From the NCBI GenBank assembly GCA_005656395.1, contig SRSI01000050.1, forward strand, positions 3,038,001 to 3,102,000: DNA of 64,000 nucleotides, read 5' to 3'. Position numbers and translations under genes: made by a program. How positions within the stretch are numbered: the stretch's first letter is position 1; the number at the start of each line of letters is the position of its first letter. The DNA is from Strongyloides papillosus (taxonomy: Eukaryota; Nematoda; Chromadorea; Rhabditida; Strongyloididae). Under the pieces are notes generated by a model. The model ran no database searches. It worked only from the letters and a program-made list of their open reading frames with translations, and was not told the DNA's origin. This document shows, piece after piece, positions 11,964 through 22,778 of this stretch.

Positions 11964-13765
11964 ATGGTTGAACCTCGAGAAAAGGATAGATGCGACAACA
12001 CTGGATCTACACAAGTAGACAAATATGATGGCTTTCAATTGGAACCAAGAGGGAGTGTCGAACTAACGGATAAGGAGAAGAACTTTATTCGCTCTCTTAG
12101 TTGCAGTGTGCGGGATAGTGATAGACAAGCAGCAGCAGCTTCACCTGGTCAACTAAAATCCAGACCTGTCATTGGAGATGGAAGCAGTCATCTTCACTAT
12201 CACGATCTCCCGACGTCTCCAGTTCCACATCTTTATCAACCACACCACCATCAACTACTGTCACTCAATACTTCAGCTGTTTCACCAGGAAATATTTGTA
12301 TGGGGATGTCTAGTGGTTTTGTTCAATTACCTCTTCAAGGATCATTTATTTTTACGCCATTACCACCATGCTACTACAATAATGGATGTGTGGGTCCATT
12401 CATTCCAGGATATCATCTACCTGGAGATGGCAGCTTCAAACACACATACGTCTTGGATTCCTTGTTGCCGCACAATCCAATTTCGTCAGTTATGGATATG
12501 CTCACGCCACCACCGGAGAAAAGAAATTTTAATGAGAGTCCCAGTGGTGGGGGACCAATGTATATGGTTTCAAAAAAACCTCTCTCTTCAAGTAATGGGA
12601 CAAGCAACAACAATTATCAAGATAATGATAGCGAGGGTCCTTTCAACAATAACTCAAAACTTCTGGAGGAGTTTCGTAATGGAAGAGCGCAGGACTTGGA
12701 TTTAATTGATATAAAGGACGACATTTACGCCTTCGCTACCGACCAACAAGGATCGCGCTTTATCCAACAAAAGTTTGATGCTGCTTCAGCGAGCACCAGG
12801 GATATTGTTTTTGAATATATTCTCCCACACGCTCTAAATCTAATGAAGGATGTCTTTGGAAATTACATCGTCCAAAAGTTCCTTGAGTCAGGAGATAGGA
12901 GCCAACGCAGCCGACTTCTCGATATGGTTCGCGGACATCTTGTGGACTTGTCACTTAACATTTATGGATGTAGAGTTATCCAGAAGGCTATCGAGAATGC
13001 TGAGGATTGCGATATTCAGATGATTCTCAGTGAGTTGAGAGTTAGAAATAAGGTTATTAAGTGTATGGTTGACCAACATGTCAACCACGTTATTCAGAAA
13101 GTCTTTGAACACGTTAAGCCGGATCTCTTGAACAACATCATTGATATTTTAAAGACTTGTTGTGATGAGCTTCCCATCGTCAGTTTGGCGAAGCATATTT
13201 ATGGGTGCAGGGTTCTCCAGAAGATGCTCAAACATCTCTTACCTCACCAGAAAGAATTCATCGTCAAACAACTTCAATCGCACTTGGACGAGTTACTTAT
13301 TCATCAATGTGGTAACTACGTCATACAAGAACTCTTTGAGTCGTCATCGACTGTGGTCAAGCACTATATTGTCATCTTTATCAAGGCTGATCTTGAGAAG
13401 TACTCGATGGACAAGTTTGCTTCAAACGTCATCGAGAAATGTCTTATTGATGGTGACCAGGAGCAAGTAAATACATTGGTTACAAAGATCTTCGAAGTGT
13501 AAGTTTACCTTTATTTCTTAACTTTTTATACATTTTTTTTAGTCCATTTGAAGATTTACTTTATCGAATGATTGGAGACCAATTTGGAAATTACGTCGCT
13601 CAAAAGATGCTTGATGTATGCGACGTTCAGAGTAGAAAGAAGTTGATTGCTGCTATCAAACTAAAGCAAGCCTTCTTGAAGAAGCTTCCTTTTGCTAAGC
13701 ACATCCTTGCTAAGTGTAGTGAGAGTCAATTCTCACCGCAAAAAGATAGAGAGGCAAGTTATTGA
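11964..13765 (+). CDS. Pumilio/FBF (PUF) family RNA-binding translational regulator
   Basis: Exons 11964..13498 and 13543..13765 (44 nt intron, GTAAGT to TTTTTAG) give 585 aa. The first 230 residues are low-complexity (Ser, His, Asn, Pro). The rest is a Pumilio homology domain with eight repeats whose RNA-contact tripartite residues can be read: R1 GSRFIQQKF, R2 GNYIVQKFL, R3 GCRVIQKAI, R4 VNHVIQKVF, R5 GCRVLQKML, R6 GNYVIQELF, R7 ASNVIEKCL, and R8 GNYVAQKML in the second exon. This is the standard Pumilio code, so it should bind UGUANAUA-type 3' UTR elements and repress or destabilise mRNAs in the cytoplasm. The pattern is closer to PUM/PUF-8 than to FBF, which has a relaxed repeat code. In nematodes such proteins control germline fate. 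Confidence 0.93.
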
Positions 13766-14089
13766 ATATGTGCTTTGTTTTTTACTTTGTATTTTGCTAT
13801 ATGTATTTGTGTTGTATTGTATTGTAAAAAAATTAGAAAAAAGGTTAGATATTTTTGAAAAGATTTTAGCAATAATTTTTTTTAAAAATTCTTTGTATAT
13901 TTATATATATATTGTATTTAATAATATTCTCTATCTCTCTATTGTATATGTTTGTATATATAAAAAAAAACATTACTTTCGAGTAAATAAAAGTCTAAAT
14001 TGCAAAGATTTTATTTTTAATCTTTTTTTACAATAATAATATATAAAATTAGGTAAAAAAATAATTTTTAAAAAATTACACTTTAAAAA
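13766..14089. other. 3' flank of the PUF gene, no gene seen
   Basis: AT-rich. Probably PUF 3' UTR followed by spacer to the REXO relic, which reads toward it. Confidence 0.5.
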
Positions 14090-15425
14090 TCACTTATTAA
14101 AATTTTCCCTTATTTTAATTTTCAAATATAAGCATTTTCTTGATGGAGTTTCAAGGGCACAAACAAAAGGAGCATTGATGGATAACCCGTTTATGATAGA
14201 CTTTTTTGCGGCATTGATTGAATCTGGAGTCTCTTTTTCATCCTCCAAATTTAATGATACTGGTAGAGATGAGTACCGCCAGACTGTTGAACCAATATCT
14301 GTTAAGAAATCAGTCTCATCTTTATAACTATCTCTCTCCATAACATCAATGTGTTTTGTCTTTTCTGCCCATTGTGAGAAACCACGACCAGCAAAAAGAA
14401 CATGATGACCATGTTAATATTCCCTTTTCCATCAAGATACTCTGTTGAGTTGACTGAATCTGATGCTTCAGTAATCTCATCGCCATTAATTGGCTTCTTC
14501 CACTCAATTGGTGTAGTATACTTATTTTTGGAGCTTCATGAGTTCCATTGAAATATTTAATACAATCACTTTGAGCATTCTCAAAACACGGACAACCTGG
14601 AATGAGACATAGTACAGTGATAACTCTTTTACATCTGTTGCATGTAGATTCTTTTCCTATTAGAACAAATCCCTCCTCCTTTCTTTCATTATCTTCATCG
14701 CTTCCAACACAATCACCAGTATCCTCGTTATCAACTTTTTCTCTTTTAACTAGTATATCAATAGAACTATCTGATGACGATTCGCTGTCTTCATTACGTT
14801 TCTTGAATTTAACTGTTTGCTCTTTAGTGCTATAATGGTAATTCCCATATCCAAAATCATATTTTAATTTTTGTTTATAAATATTCAATGTAACAATAGA
14901 ATCCTCCACAGAACAATGAACACCACCATCTTGGCAGGAGACATTTAAATAAGAACCAACTAAGTTTTTTAGACTAATTATACTAACAATCCTCCTACCA
15001 TTATTATAGAGTGCTGATATGTCAGAAATATATGGATGACATATTTCAAGAGCATTCAAGTCACAATTTAGTATATGCCCAACTAATATAGCATTTGGTG
15101 GCAAAACTTTACATAAATATTCTTGAACACCTTCAATTGTTATATCGATGTTATCCAAATTTCCAGGATAAATACCACTATGTTTTGTTAGAGAATTAGT
15201 AACAATTCCTTTTAGTTTAACAAAAGTATTCATTAGTATTGAGCCATACTGATCTAGAAGTGGAAATCTTGCTAGTTTCCCAAGACCTTTATTAGCATTA
15301 ACCGTCTCACAAACAATTATGAAGAATGGTGATTCAGAGGTAACCTTATCATAGAATTCCTTGGTTTGAATAAATTGATACCTATTATTGACATGTCAAG
15401 GTAGAGGACAAGTTAACCGAGACAT
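14090..15425 (-). pseudogene. REXO/REX1-type DEDDh RNA exonuclease pseudogene
   Basis: The minus strand carries the exonuclease fold of the REXO1/REX4 group: PFFIIVCETV (Exo I), LVGHILNCDLNALEICHPY (Exo II) and VHCSVEDSIVTLN (Exo III with His-x-x-x-Asp-like spacing), plus KLKGIVTNSLTKHSGI. Upstream, TCPLP, then a TGA stop, then HVNNRYQFIQTKEFYD resembles the segment before the domain in these proteins. The Exo I Asp of the family motif D-x-E is Val here. Downstream the acidic linker continues, then at least two frame changes are needed (IEWKKPINGDEITEASD, then HVLFAGRGFSQWAEKTKHID, then MERDSYKDETDF). A stop, frameshifts and a lost metal ligand together indicate a pseudogene. A long frame of 295 aa survives inside it (14346-15233). 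Confidence 0.75.
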
Positions 15426-15514
15426 TTGAGTACGATTTAAAAATAATTAAGGTTTTACTTCATTCCCTGTTAATGATAAAATTTCATCCGAATACTTTAG
15501 AGAGTCTGACTGTG

Positions 15515-15958
15515 ATTCATCAAAAACCTGTGCTTTTTTTGTACGAGAATCAACAACATCCGCTAATTGTAATATTCTATCAGCTCATATACTTTTTACG
15601 TGGTCTATATAAGCAAGTATGCTTAAATTCCGAATTTTTTTTTGGAGTAAATCTTTCTAATGAATGTAGTTTTCCAAGATCATTACTTTTAACTATTCTC
15701 CTCCCAATGAACTACAACTTTCGCATGTTGTAAATAGGATTGAAAATATACAAACAATGATAACATCCACATATACATTTTACCAGAAGCATTAATGGCA
15801 TTTATATACACAATAAGTGGAAAACATTCTTTGGAAAGTGATAAAGATCTACAATTGTTTGACTTTTTTCAAGATTTATTACCATTGTAAATAAGAATAA
15901 AACTTTTCTTATTTATAAATAACGAAGAAACAAGTAATTCTGTTAAATTCTTCTATTC
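15515..15958 (-). pseudogene. guf-1 (pseudogene): GUF1 pseudogene fragment, second copy
   Basis: Aligned by eye over its whole length to 6840-7263 with scattered substitutions and small indels, including the region upstream of the GUF1 start codon. Similarity stops sharply on both sides. On the right it meets peroxiredoxin-like sequence rather than the unidentified family found at 7258. Confidence 0.7.
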
Positions 15959-15964
15959 ATTTAG

Positions 15965-16500
15965 TCATCGGGGTTAAGCGATGGTACTTCTTCTTTGATA
16001 GAGCATCAATAGAATCAGTATCTTTACAACAATTCTGCATTGACTTTAGGAATGATGGAACAGCCACATTTTTCACCATGCACCTAATCAACAAGTGTAG
16101 CATTTTCTGAGTAGCTGTAAGTCCCATTCCATCTGAACCTATTCTTCTGGATCTAACACTTAAAGTTTTGTTACTAATTCTCTATTGACTCTGGCCATTA
16201 TTGGAAAAACGAATATATTTTCTTCATTATAGTTTTTGAGGGTATCTACGAGTTTTACATATACAATGATATCACGACATCATTTTTTGTGACACTCTTC
16301 GTCATCAATTGATAAAGCAATAATTTTAACATCTCTTTTATCAAATTCTGGTCCCAATTCAGCACCCTTAACAAGCTCTGTTGTATATACTAGTGTAAGT
16401 CCGCTGGATGTCAAAATAAAATACTCCAATTTGAATCATGAAATTGATGAAAATCTTCTATGTTACCATGCGATGTTGGAAGTGAAAAATTTGAAAATTG
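15965..16500 (-). pseudogene. 1-Cys peroxiredoxin (Prdx6-type) pseudogene
   Basis: Minus-strand pieces read FHDSNWSILF, then HPAD, then a frame change to TLVYTTELVKGAELGPEF, DKRDVKIIALSIDDEE, FPIMARVNRELVTKL and VLDPEE. These follow the Prdx6 order (HDF..SWGILFSHP, DFTPVCTTELG, KLIALSID, FPII.D.NRELA, LDP.E). The peroxidatic Cys in PVCT is Tyr (LVYT), and there are stops after HKK and VTKL and at least two frameshifts. It is clearly non-functional. The C-terminal part beyond LDPEE is only weakly similar. Confidence 0.7.
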
Positions 16501-16760
16501 ATATCCAAATTTAAATGATAGCATATGATTCCTAAAAAAATATGATTAAAAAGTTTTACATAGAATAAGTGAATAGTAAAATTGAAAAGTTATTATATAA
16601 TTAAGAATTGAAAATGTTGTAATAGATTTATTCCGTGGGATTTTGTATACGCAAAGTATTTAAAAAACATTATTAAAGTTAGAATTTATTGGTAAGTATA
16701 GAAATAATATTTAAAATATAAAGTACAATACAAAAATATATACAAAATAAAATTAACTCA

Positions 16761-17872
16761 TCAACACTGTTGGTGGTTCCTTCTGTCGCGAACTCTTTTT
16801 CTTTCAAACCAAGTACGGATATTTTTTGAAGTAAGTCTGTCCGATTCAAGTCGTCCAGAAACAATATTTAACGCTTCTGCATATCGCGCGAAATCATGAG
16901 TGTATGATGATCCATTATACCACCTTTCAAGAATAGGTAATTCCACTTTTTTATCGTATTTCACTCTCTTTTTAGGCCTTGCACCTAAATGGATCTCCGC
17001 GTGATTCTCCTGAGATGAACTCGTAGTTAAGCCATCACCAATAATTGACTCGAGATCATTGATACATAGTTTCAAGTCATCGGGCTCCACTCCACGAGGT
17101 GAAATACTGTTGTCCCTTGGAACCGACGCGAAACTGAGACTATGGTTCCTCTGTGGTGTTGGTGGGACAACTTCACTCATGCTTGTAACATTCGACTGGA
17201 GCGCATGAGTTAATTTCTCATCCATTTTGGTGAGAATTTCTAGAGGGAGTTGCCTGATTGGACAACCTTTCGCCTCCTTTTTTACATACTAAAAAATCAT
17301 ACGATTTATGAAAACAATGAAAAAACACTTACCTGGACGATTTCATCTGACAGTTGACTTTCCTTGCCGCCCACTCTGGAAATCAAATATTTGATAAAAT
17401 TTTCATATACTCCATCTGCCTTAACCATTTTAATACACTCACAGAACTGTCTATAATAAAGGAAGGAAATTACTTAAAAAAATTTCTGAAAACTTACAGA
17501 GGGACAAATATTTTTATTGTCAACGCATCTTTAAATAGAGGGGCGACAGAACCAATTTCGGCGTTCATGTCGTTGAAGAATGCGTTTAGTAAATAAAACT
17601 CCAAATTCGGATGCCGAATATATACTAAAAAAATATGTAAGTTTATGATATAAAAATTTACCTTGAAAGTCATCGGCCACGTGTCCTAAGTTATACACTT
17701 CCATGACACTTCTACACAAATCCCTGATTAAAACCCTGGGACTAAGTGTTACTGTTCTCTCAACTGCTAGTTCAGATATATATGTATCCTTCACCTCCAT
17801 AAAGCCGAGATTTGGTTTGATGATTGCTTTTATGACAACTCCGTCTGCTATAGTCGATTTATTTAATGACAT
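16761..17872 (-). CDS. homeodomain transcription factor, SATB/DVE-1-like (tentative)
   Basis: Four exons, 17872..17662, 17624..17498, 17450..17333 and 17288..16761, join in frame (introns 37, 47 and 44 nt) to 327 aa. A fifth GT-AG interval in the 5' UTR (17877-17919) ends 4 nt before the ATG. The C-terminal ~65 residues look like a homeodomain: basic RPKKRVKYDKK, helix 1 ELPILERWYN, and recognition helix KNIRTWFERKRVRDRR. The conserved W-F is followed by ERKR where most homeodomains have Q/KNRR. An insertion in the helix 2-3 region (NIVSGRLESDR) makes it atypical. The N-terminal half (KAIIKPNLGFMEVKD, TLSPRVLIRDLCRSVMEV) resembles the ULD/CMP oligomerisation domain of SATB and DVE-1 proteins. 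That assignment is inference. The middle is Ser/Thr/Pro-rich. Confidence 0.7.
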
Positions 17873-17919
17873 AATCCTGAAAAATTATACAATTAAGTGA
17901 AAACGATGACAAAACCTAC

Positions 17920-18329
17920 CTTATGTTGAATAATTTTCTGGCGATGATGGTAAGGTAACTAAATTTTGCTCATATATATAAGCATTAATGTGTGGAGCTC
18001 TGTCAACCACTAGAAAATTCGAGAAGACCTTAGGGAATACGTAAAAACCTTTCTAATTGACTTTAACTTATCAAACAAATTGTACATGAACTTTGACATT
18101 ATGTTGATATATCATTAAAGAGGAGACTATGACATTTTAGATGATATAGGTTTTGTGTCGTCTACGATTACATTTTAAAATAAATGTCTTCAGAAAAGAT
18201 TTTTAGATAGTGTATGCACATAAAAAAACACAATACAAGTTGTTTAAGAATTTTTATTTAACAAAAATGTATTTTTTAACTAATATAGCTCGTTATTATC
18301 GGTCAAAAGTTCTCTGATATAATTTTTGG
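17920..18329. other. 5' flank of the homeodomain gene, no other gene
   Basis: Contains the 5' UTR exon of the homeodomain gene next to its donor at 17,919, a tatatata-like block at about 17,973-17,980, and AT-rich spacer. Confidence 0.5.
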
Positions 18330-19480
18330 TTCCTCAACTTTAACTTCTTTTTTGGGTTTCACTCTAGCACGAATCTTCTCACAACAGTCTTCAAAACATT
18401 CAAACAAATTATCTGTCATGTTCTCAATACAATGAATATTCGATATTATTCCTAAAATATCTTTACCACTTACATAATTATCACTGAATACCTCAACAAT
18501 CTTAATTCGCTACTTAAAGCTCTTATCACCATCAAAAGTATTCATCAGACTCTGTAATATATTCCTTTTTGAATTAGATTTCTCCTTATTTATATTGCAA
18601 GAAACTTTCATAGTCCTATCAGTATATTTATCGCCATCACCAACCAAACAATAGATACATGCCGTTCTCTTGATTAATGATAATATCCGCTTCAAATATT
18701 TCTTCGCCAAACGTGGAATAAATAACTACAAATAACTACCAACTTGTGAAGTATATCTTGGTTGAACAAAACATATCTCATCACATATGTCTTCTAAACA
18801 ACTGGCGCAACGTGAATCTTTTTCAAAATAATAAACGAATGATTGGGTATAACAGATATTTTCCACATTCTTTTGTTGAATCTACTTCTATTCTCTTTTG
18901 ACAACATATTAACAACTTCTTTACCATCGTAAATTGTTTCTCCCCTAAAACGTAATTTCCTACCCTGCTGATTGTTTTCTAAGAGTAGTAAATGCATCTT
19001 CCATATCATGATGCCTCTCAGCCTCTGTCTGTGCCACAACTTTTGTGTAATTGATAAAATTTCCGATCAACTTACTTCTATTATCAATACTTTTATCACC
19101 TAAACAATTTTTTGCTATCATTAATGGTACGGTTTTGAGGAGGTAGGTGAAAATTGTCAAAATATTTTATCACAAGAAATTTTTCCATTTTTGAACAAAT
19201 TTACGTAGAGGTACGTTAAATCTCCACCATTTGGAAGTTTACCCTTCTCAAAAACTCTTATTAAAACCTGATCATAAAACTTGCTGAAAGTTTGTCAGAA
19301 TCTTTTGATATTCTTAATCTCCTACTTATTGTTCTAAACACATGATTTAATTCATACCAATCTCCACCGTTGAAACTTTGGGTTGCTATTCCCCAAATAT
19401 GTATGGTAGAATCGGAATACAATCGTTTGGAGAGCCCTGATCTTCATATTAAAAACGTAGTACTTGATCCCAATGTCATC
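18330..19480 (-). pseudogene. decayed gene, unidentified family (longest copy, copy 3)
   Basis: Readable minus-strand pieces, in order, are: HIWGIATQSFNGGDWYELN, VFEKGKLPNGGDLTYLYVN, LLKTVPLMIAKNCLGDKSI, GNFINYTKVVAQTEAERHH, KLRFRGETIYDGKEVVNML, FIILKKIHVAP, IKRTACIYCLVGDGDKY, and KIVEVFSDNYVSGKDILGII. Each is in a different frame or separated by stops. The text looks like a former globular protein, but I cannot name it. Two shorter relatives lie at 1-220 and 7258-7700, all on the minus strand. It may be a worm-specific family. Confidence 0.6.
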
Positions 19481-19685
19481 AAATAATTACTATCATCATT
19501 ACACAAAAAAGGACAAAATAACTAAAAATGATTACATCCAAGAACAATCTTGTTAAATAATAGCCTTAAGCCATGTCAACATTACCATTAAAAAATAAAA
19601 TTTATTAAAAGTAACGTATACTGATTGACAAAAATAAGTTATTAAACAAAAATTAAATTACAAATAAACAAAAATTAACAAATAA

Positions 19686-20579
19686 TTAAACATTAAAATC
19701 TTTATCACCATCCTGAATATACCAACAAAAATTATCGGCAATAAGATTTCCAATACCAACTAATTTTTCAATCCCAAATCTCGTAGCAAAAGAATTCTCT
19801 GGGTTTCTTGAGTGTTCAAGAAAAACATTACTTATAAAGCGTATAACATTATATCCGCTTGCGTAGGCAGCAAAGCACGTATTTGGGTTTGTTTCTAGAT
19901 CCTGCATCCATAAATCAACCTCGCCTGGATTGCAATGTCCAAAAAATATAGTGTACCCTGGCCCGTATTCATTGAACATATTGACAAGGTACAGGAATTC
20001 TTTCTTATACATCTCAAACTTTTCTCTTGTAACATCTTTTATTTCACCATATGGAAATAATCTGTATTTGAATTTTGCATAGTGATCAAAGATGAGTATT
20101 GATGATCGTTCTGGCAAGGCTGGAATGACTATAGATGCGGCGTTTAATCTTACATTGAGCCTGTATAAGCTGTCGTGGAAGCCGTGTTTTAAGTTGAGAC
20201 CTTCTAAATGTACATAGAATCCCTCGACGTATTCATAACTTTTAAAAACTCCACAGCCTCTCTTTCTCTTCCTTGACATGCTCCTACTTCTCTTTGGTGT
20301 TTCCTTAATTACACCATCCGATCTGATTAATCCGTTTTGTATTATGTTATCCAGGTCGACAACCTCCTCCGTGGGATCTTCGCAATCCTTGAATTGGATA
20401 TTACACAACCACTTTTCACCTTCTTGATATATGTCGTAGATGGTTGCTAAGTAGTATGACCTGCACCCATCTATAGAATAATAAAATTGGTCTCCAGACT
20501 TGAGTTTCTCCATACTCGGCTTGAGCATTCCACTTAGAGTTTCTTTTGTGTATATTGGTCGATTTTTCGGGGACTCCAT
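19686..20579 (-). CDS. Tudor-like domain protein, unknown function
   Basis: Single-exon 297 aa protein. Residues about 25-80 (SGDQFYYSIDGCRSYYLATI then a W and NIQFKDCEDPTEEVVD) look like a Tudor/SGF29-type barrel, where aromatic and acidic residues would read methylated Arg or Lys. A basic SRSMSRKRKRGCG stretch at about 97-109 could be a nuclear signal. The C-terminal 180 residues (HLEGLNLKHGFHDSLYRLN, IFFGHCNPGEVDLWMQDLE) are folded-looking but unrecognised. The start is the first ATG of the frame, preceded by AT-rich leader. The Tudor call is inference from pattern only. Confidence 0.75.
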   Translation of the reverse strand: MESPKNRPIYTKETLSGMLKPSMEKLKSGDQFYYSIDGCRSYYLATIYDIYQEGEKWLCNIQFKDCEDPTEEVVDLDNIIQNGLIRSDGVIKETPKRSRSMSRKRKRGCGVFKSYEYVEGFYVHLEGLNLKHGFHDSLYRLNVRLNAASIVIPALPERSSILIFDHYAKFKYRLFPYGEIKDVTREKFEMYKKEFLYLVNMFNEYGPGYTIFFGHCNPGEVDLWMQDLETNPNTCFAAYASGYNVIRFISNVFLEHSRNPENSFATRFGIEKLVGIGNLIADNFCWYIQDGDKDFNV

Positions 20580-20990
20580 CGTTCAAATAAAATGTAGAAA
20601 ATTAGTAAAATCCACCTCTTTTTATAGATTTTTTTTTATAGTTAAATAGAATATTTTGAATAAATCGCGGTAATAGTAAATTATTAAAATAAATTATACA
20701 TTAACAAAGAATAATTGAAACTAGAGGATATATTTGCGTCCAAATTATATTAATGTTTCATTTTCCCAAAAGAGTTTGTATAAATTGTCTAGATTCTCAC
20801 TTAAGATGAATTCTCATGAAGGGAAAAGGATGAATAGTACAAAGTTCACATTCCAGTACATACAACGATTAAACTGTATACAATAGTTGGTGTGTTATCT
20901 TTTTGCATAAAGTGACATATTATATTCAGATTTATATAATTCTATTATGTATAACAACCCGCAAACTCGTAAGAAAGGAAACATTAACTA
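20580..20990. other. divergent intergenic region
   Basis: About 410 bp between two divergent starts (Tudor-like protein leftward, STAR protein rightward), so it should hold both promoters. No specific motif can be supported. Confidence 0.5.
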
Positions 20991-22225
20991 ATGAATAATT
21001 CAATGCACTCAACTATGGCTTCATTGCTTTCACAAAACCAGGCATTGGACAGTGATCAACAATTTAAGAAAGCCCTCGAACCGTTGCAGGAGTTGGTTAG
21101 AGTTGCAGAAAAGAATATCTCCGATTTGAGTGAGATTAAGGAACATTCAACCATGTTATTGAAGCACCTCAGTAAACGGATCCAGGGGAAATCTAATAAA
21201 GAGGTATTTCTAGATTTTGTTGATAGAAATTCACCTGCAAAGATGAAGAGTAGTTTGTATGGTCCACATAATAGTAACTACAGTATTGAAGCTGCCAGGA
21301 ACGCCATGACTCCAATACACATTCCTCAGTTACCACCGCTTTCACAAAACCAGTTGATAAATAGTTTAAATATAATAAATAATTCATGTAGTAGAACGAA
21401 CAAACTCTTCAACATCGATGATGTTAACAATAGTAATTATCATCCTAACGATTTATCAAGAATCTCAAGTCATGATGGTTTGATGAAAACTCCAGAGAAT
21501 GAGAGAAACTTGAGGAGAATGTTGAGTAATCAAAACTTTCCAGGCTTCCAAGAGACTCCTAAAGGTAGAATGTCATCAAACCCACTTAACATCGGTCCTG
21601 AGAATCCATTAACACGTTACAATTCAAGTGATTTACACTCTCCATCACATGTAAGTAACGTAACATCACCTTTAAGTGGGAGTAGACCGGGATACGTAAC
21701 GTTTACGGCACCCAAAAGTTTTTCATACAACAACAACTCACCACCACAGAATATGTTTTCAAATAACGAAAAAAATGATAGAAAAATGTTTGTTGTCTCC
21801 ATTAAAGCAATGTTAAAAGAAGTACCAGGAATATCTATAATTGGGAGATTAATTGGACCAAAAGGAATGAACATCAAAACATTGGAGGAGGAAACCAAGT
21901 GCCAGATATGTATCAGAGGAAAAGGATCATCAAAGGTAAATTTTTAAAAATGATAACAATTTTTGATGACATATCTTCTTTTCAGGATCCTGAGAAAGAG
22001 AAGAAATTAAGTAGACACCCATACGGTGCCCACTTCTCTGAGCCCCTTCATGTTGTCATTCAAACCTCTGATAAGGATTATAAAACAGCAAATGATAGAT
22101 TGTTCGATGCTGTTAATAAGATTAATAGCACATTAGATTTTACGAACACCGAGAAGTATTTGACTGTTATGGAGAATATCTCATGTAGACAGATTGATTG
22201 TTCTCCAGTACATTGTGGATATTAG
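20991..22225 (+). CDS. STAR-family KH-domain RNA-binding protein (GLD-1/ASD-2/QKI-like)
   Basis: Exons 20991..21935 and 21986..22225 (50 nt intron) give 394 aa. The KH core is split by the intron: IIGRLIGPKGMNIKTLEEET and CQICIRGKGSSK in exon 1, then DPEKEKKLSRHPYGAHFSEP and LHVVIQTSD in exon 2. This is the STAR pattern (G-x-x-x-GP-x-G, RGKGS, H...LHV). An N-terminal helix-rich stretch (ALEPLQELVRVAEKNISDL) could be a QUA1-like dimerisation segment. The linker is Asn/Ser/Pro-rich. STAR proteins bind bipartite UACUAAY-type sites and regulate translation or splicing. The KH is diverged from GLD-1 itself (GPKGMNIK instead of GPRGMT.K), so this may be a worm-specific paralog. Confidence 0.88.
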
Positions 22226-22778
22226 TTATTAAATTTTTCTTATAAATAAAGTTACAATTTTAGTTGTCGTGTCTATTGATAGAGTTTATTCCGTAATCTA
22301 GTTATTTATAAATAAAGGTTATGATAAGGAATTCTTTTTTATGTTATTACTTGAATTATGTGTATAGGATAATGAAATTATTTCAAGAGATTGTGAAGTC
22401 GTTATACAAGTATAGTAAAAGTGTAATTAGATAGAGATAATCTTATGTGTAATTTTAACTTTATCAAATTATAGAACTCTATTTAGATTGTACAAATAAA
22501 TTACATTAGCAATCAAATAAAATAAAGTACAGATAAAACATTGTCCTTGAAATGAAGTTTTTCAAAAATATTAAAAAGTTTATGTTCAAGAACTACATAT
22601 ACATTTTTTATGGAAATAGTTACTAATATTTTAGTAAGCTTCAAGAGACTATCCTATTCATCCTCACAATGTTGATGTTGTAATGTTTTAAGGTAAATTT
22701 ATTATATTTCTTGATTATGTTATTAATAATATTCTATCTTCCCCGTAAAGTTATAAAAAGCGCGTGCAATTTCCTAAA
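22226..22778. other. convergent intergenic region, no gene seen
   Basis: 3' ends of the STAR gene and of the endomannosidase gene face each other. AT-rich with AATAAA-like hexamers and no supported gene. Confidence 0.5.

Noticed and set aside
12172..12705. 177-codon frame on the plus strand inside the PUF gene
   Set aside because: Shadow frame of the low-complexity PUF N-terminus. No start context, no homology and a different frame from the PUF repeats.
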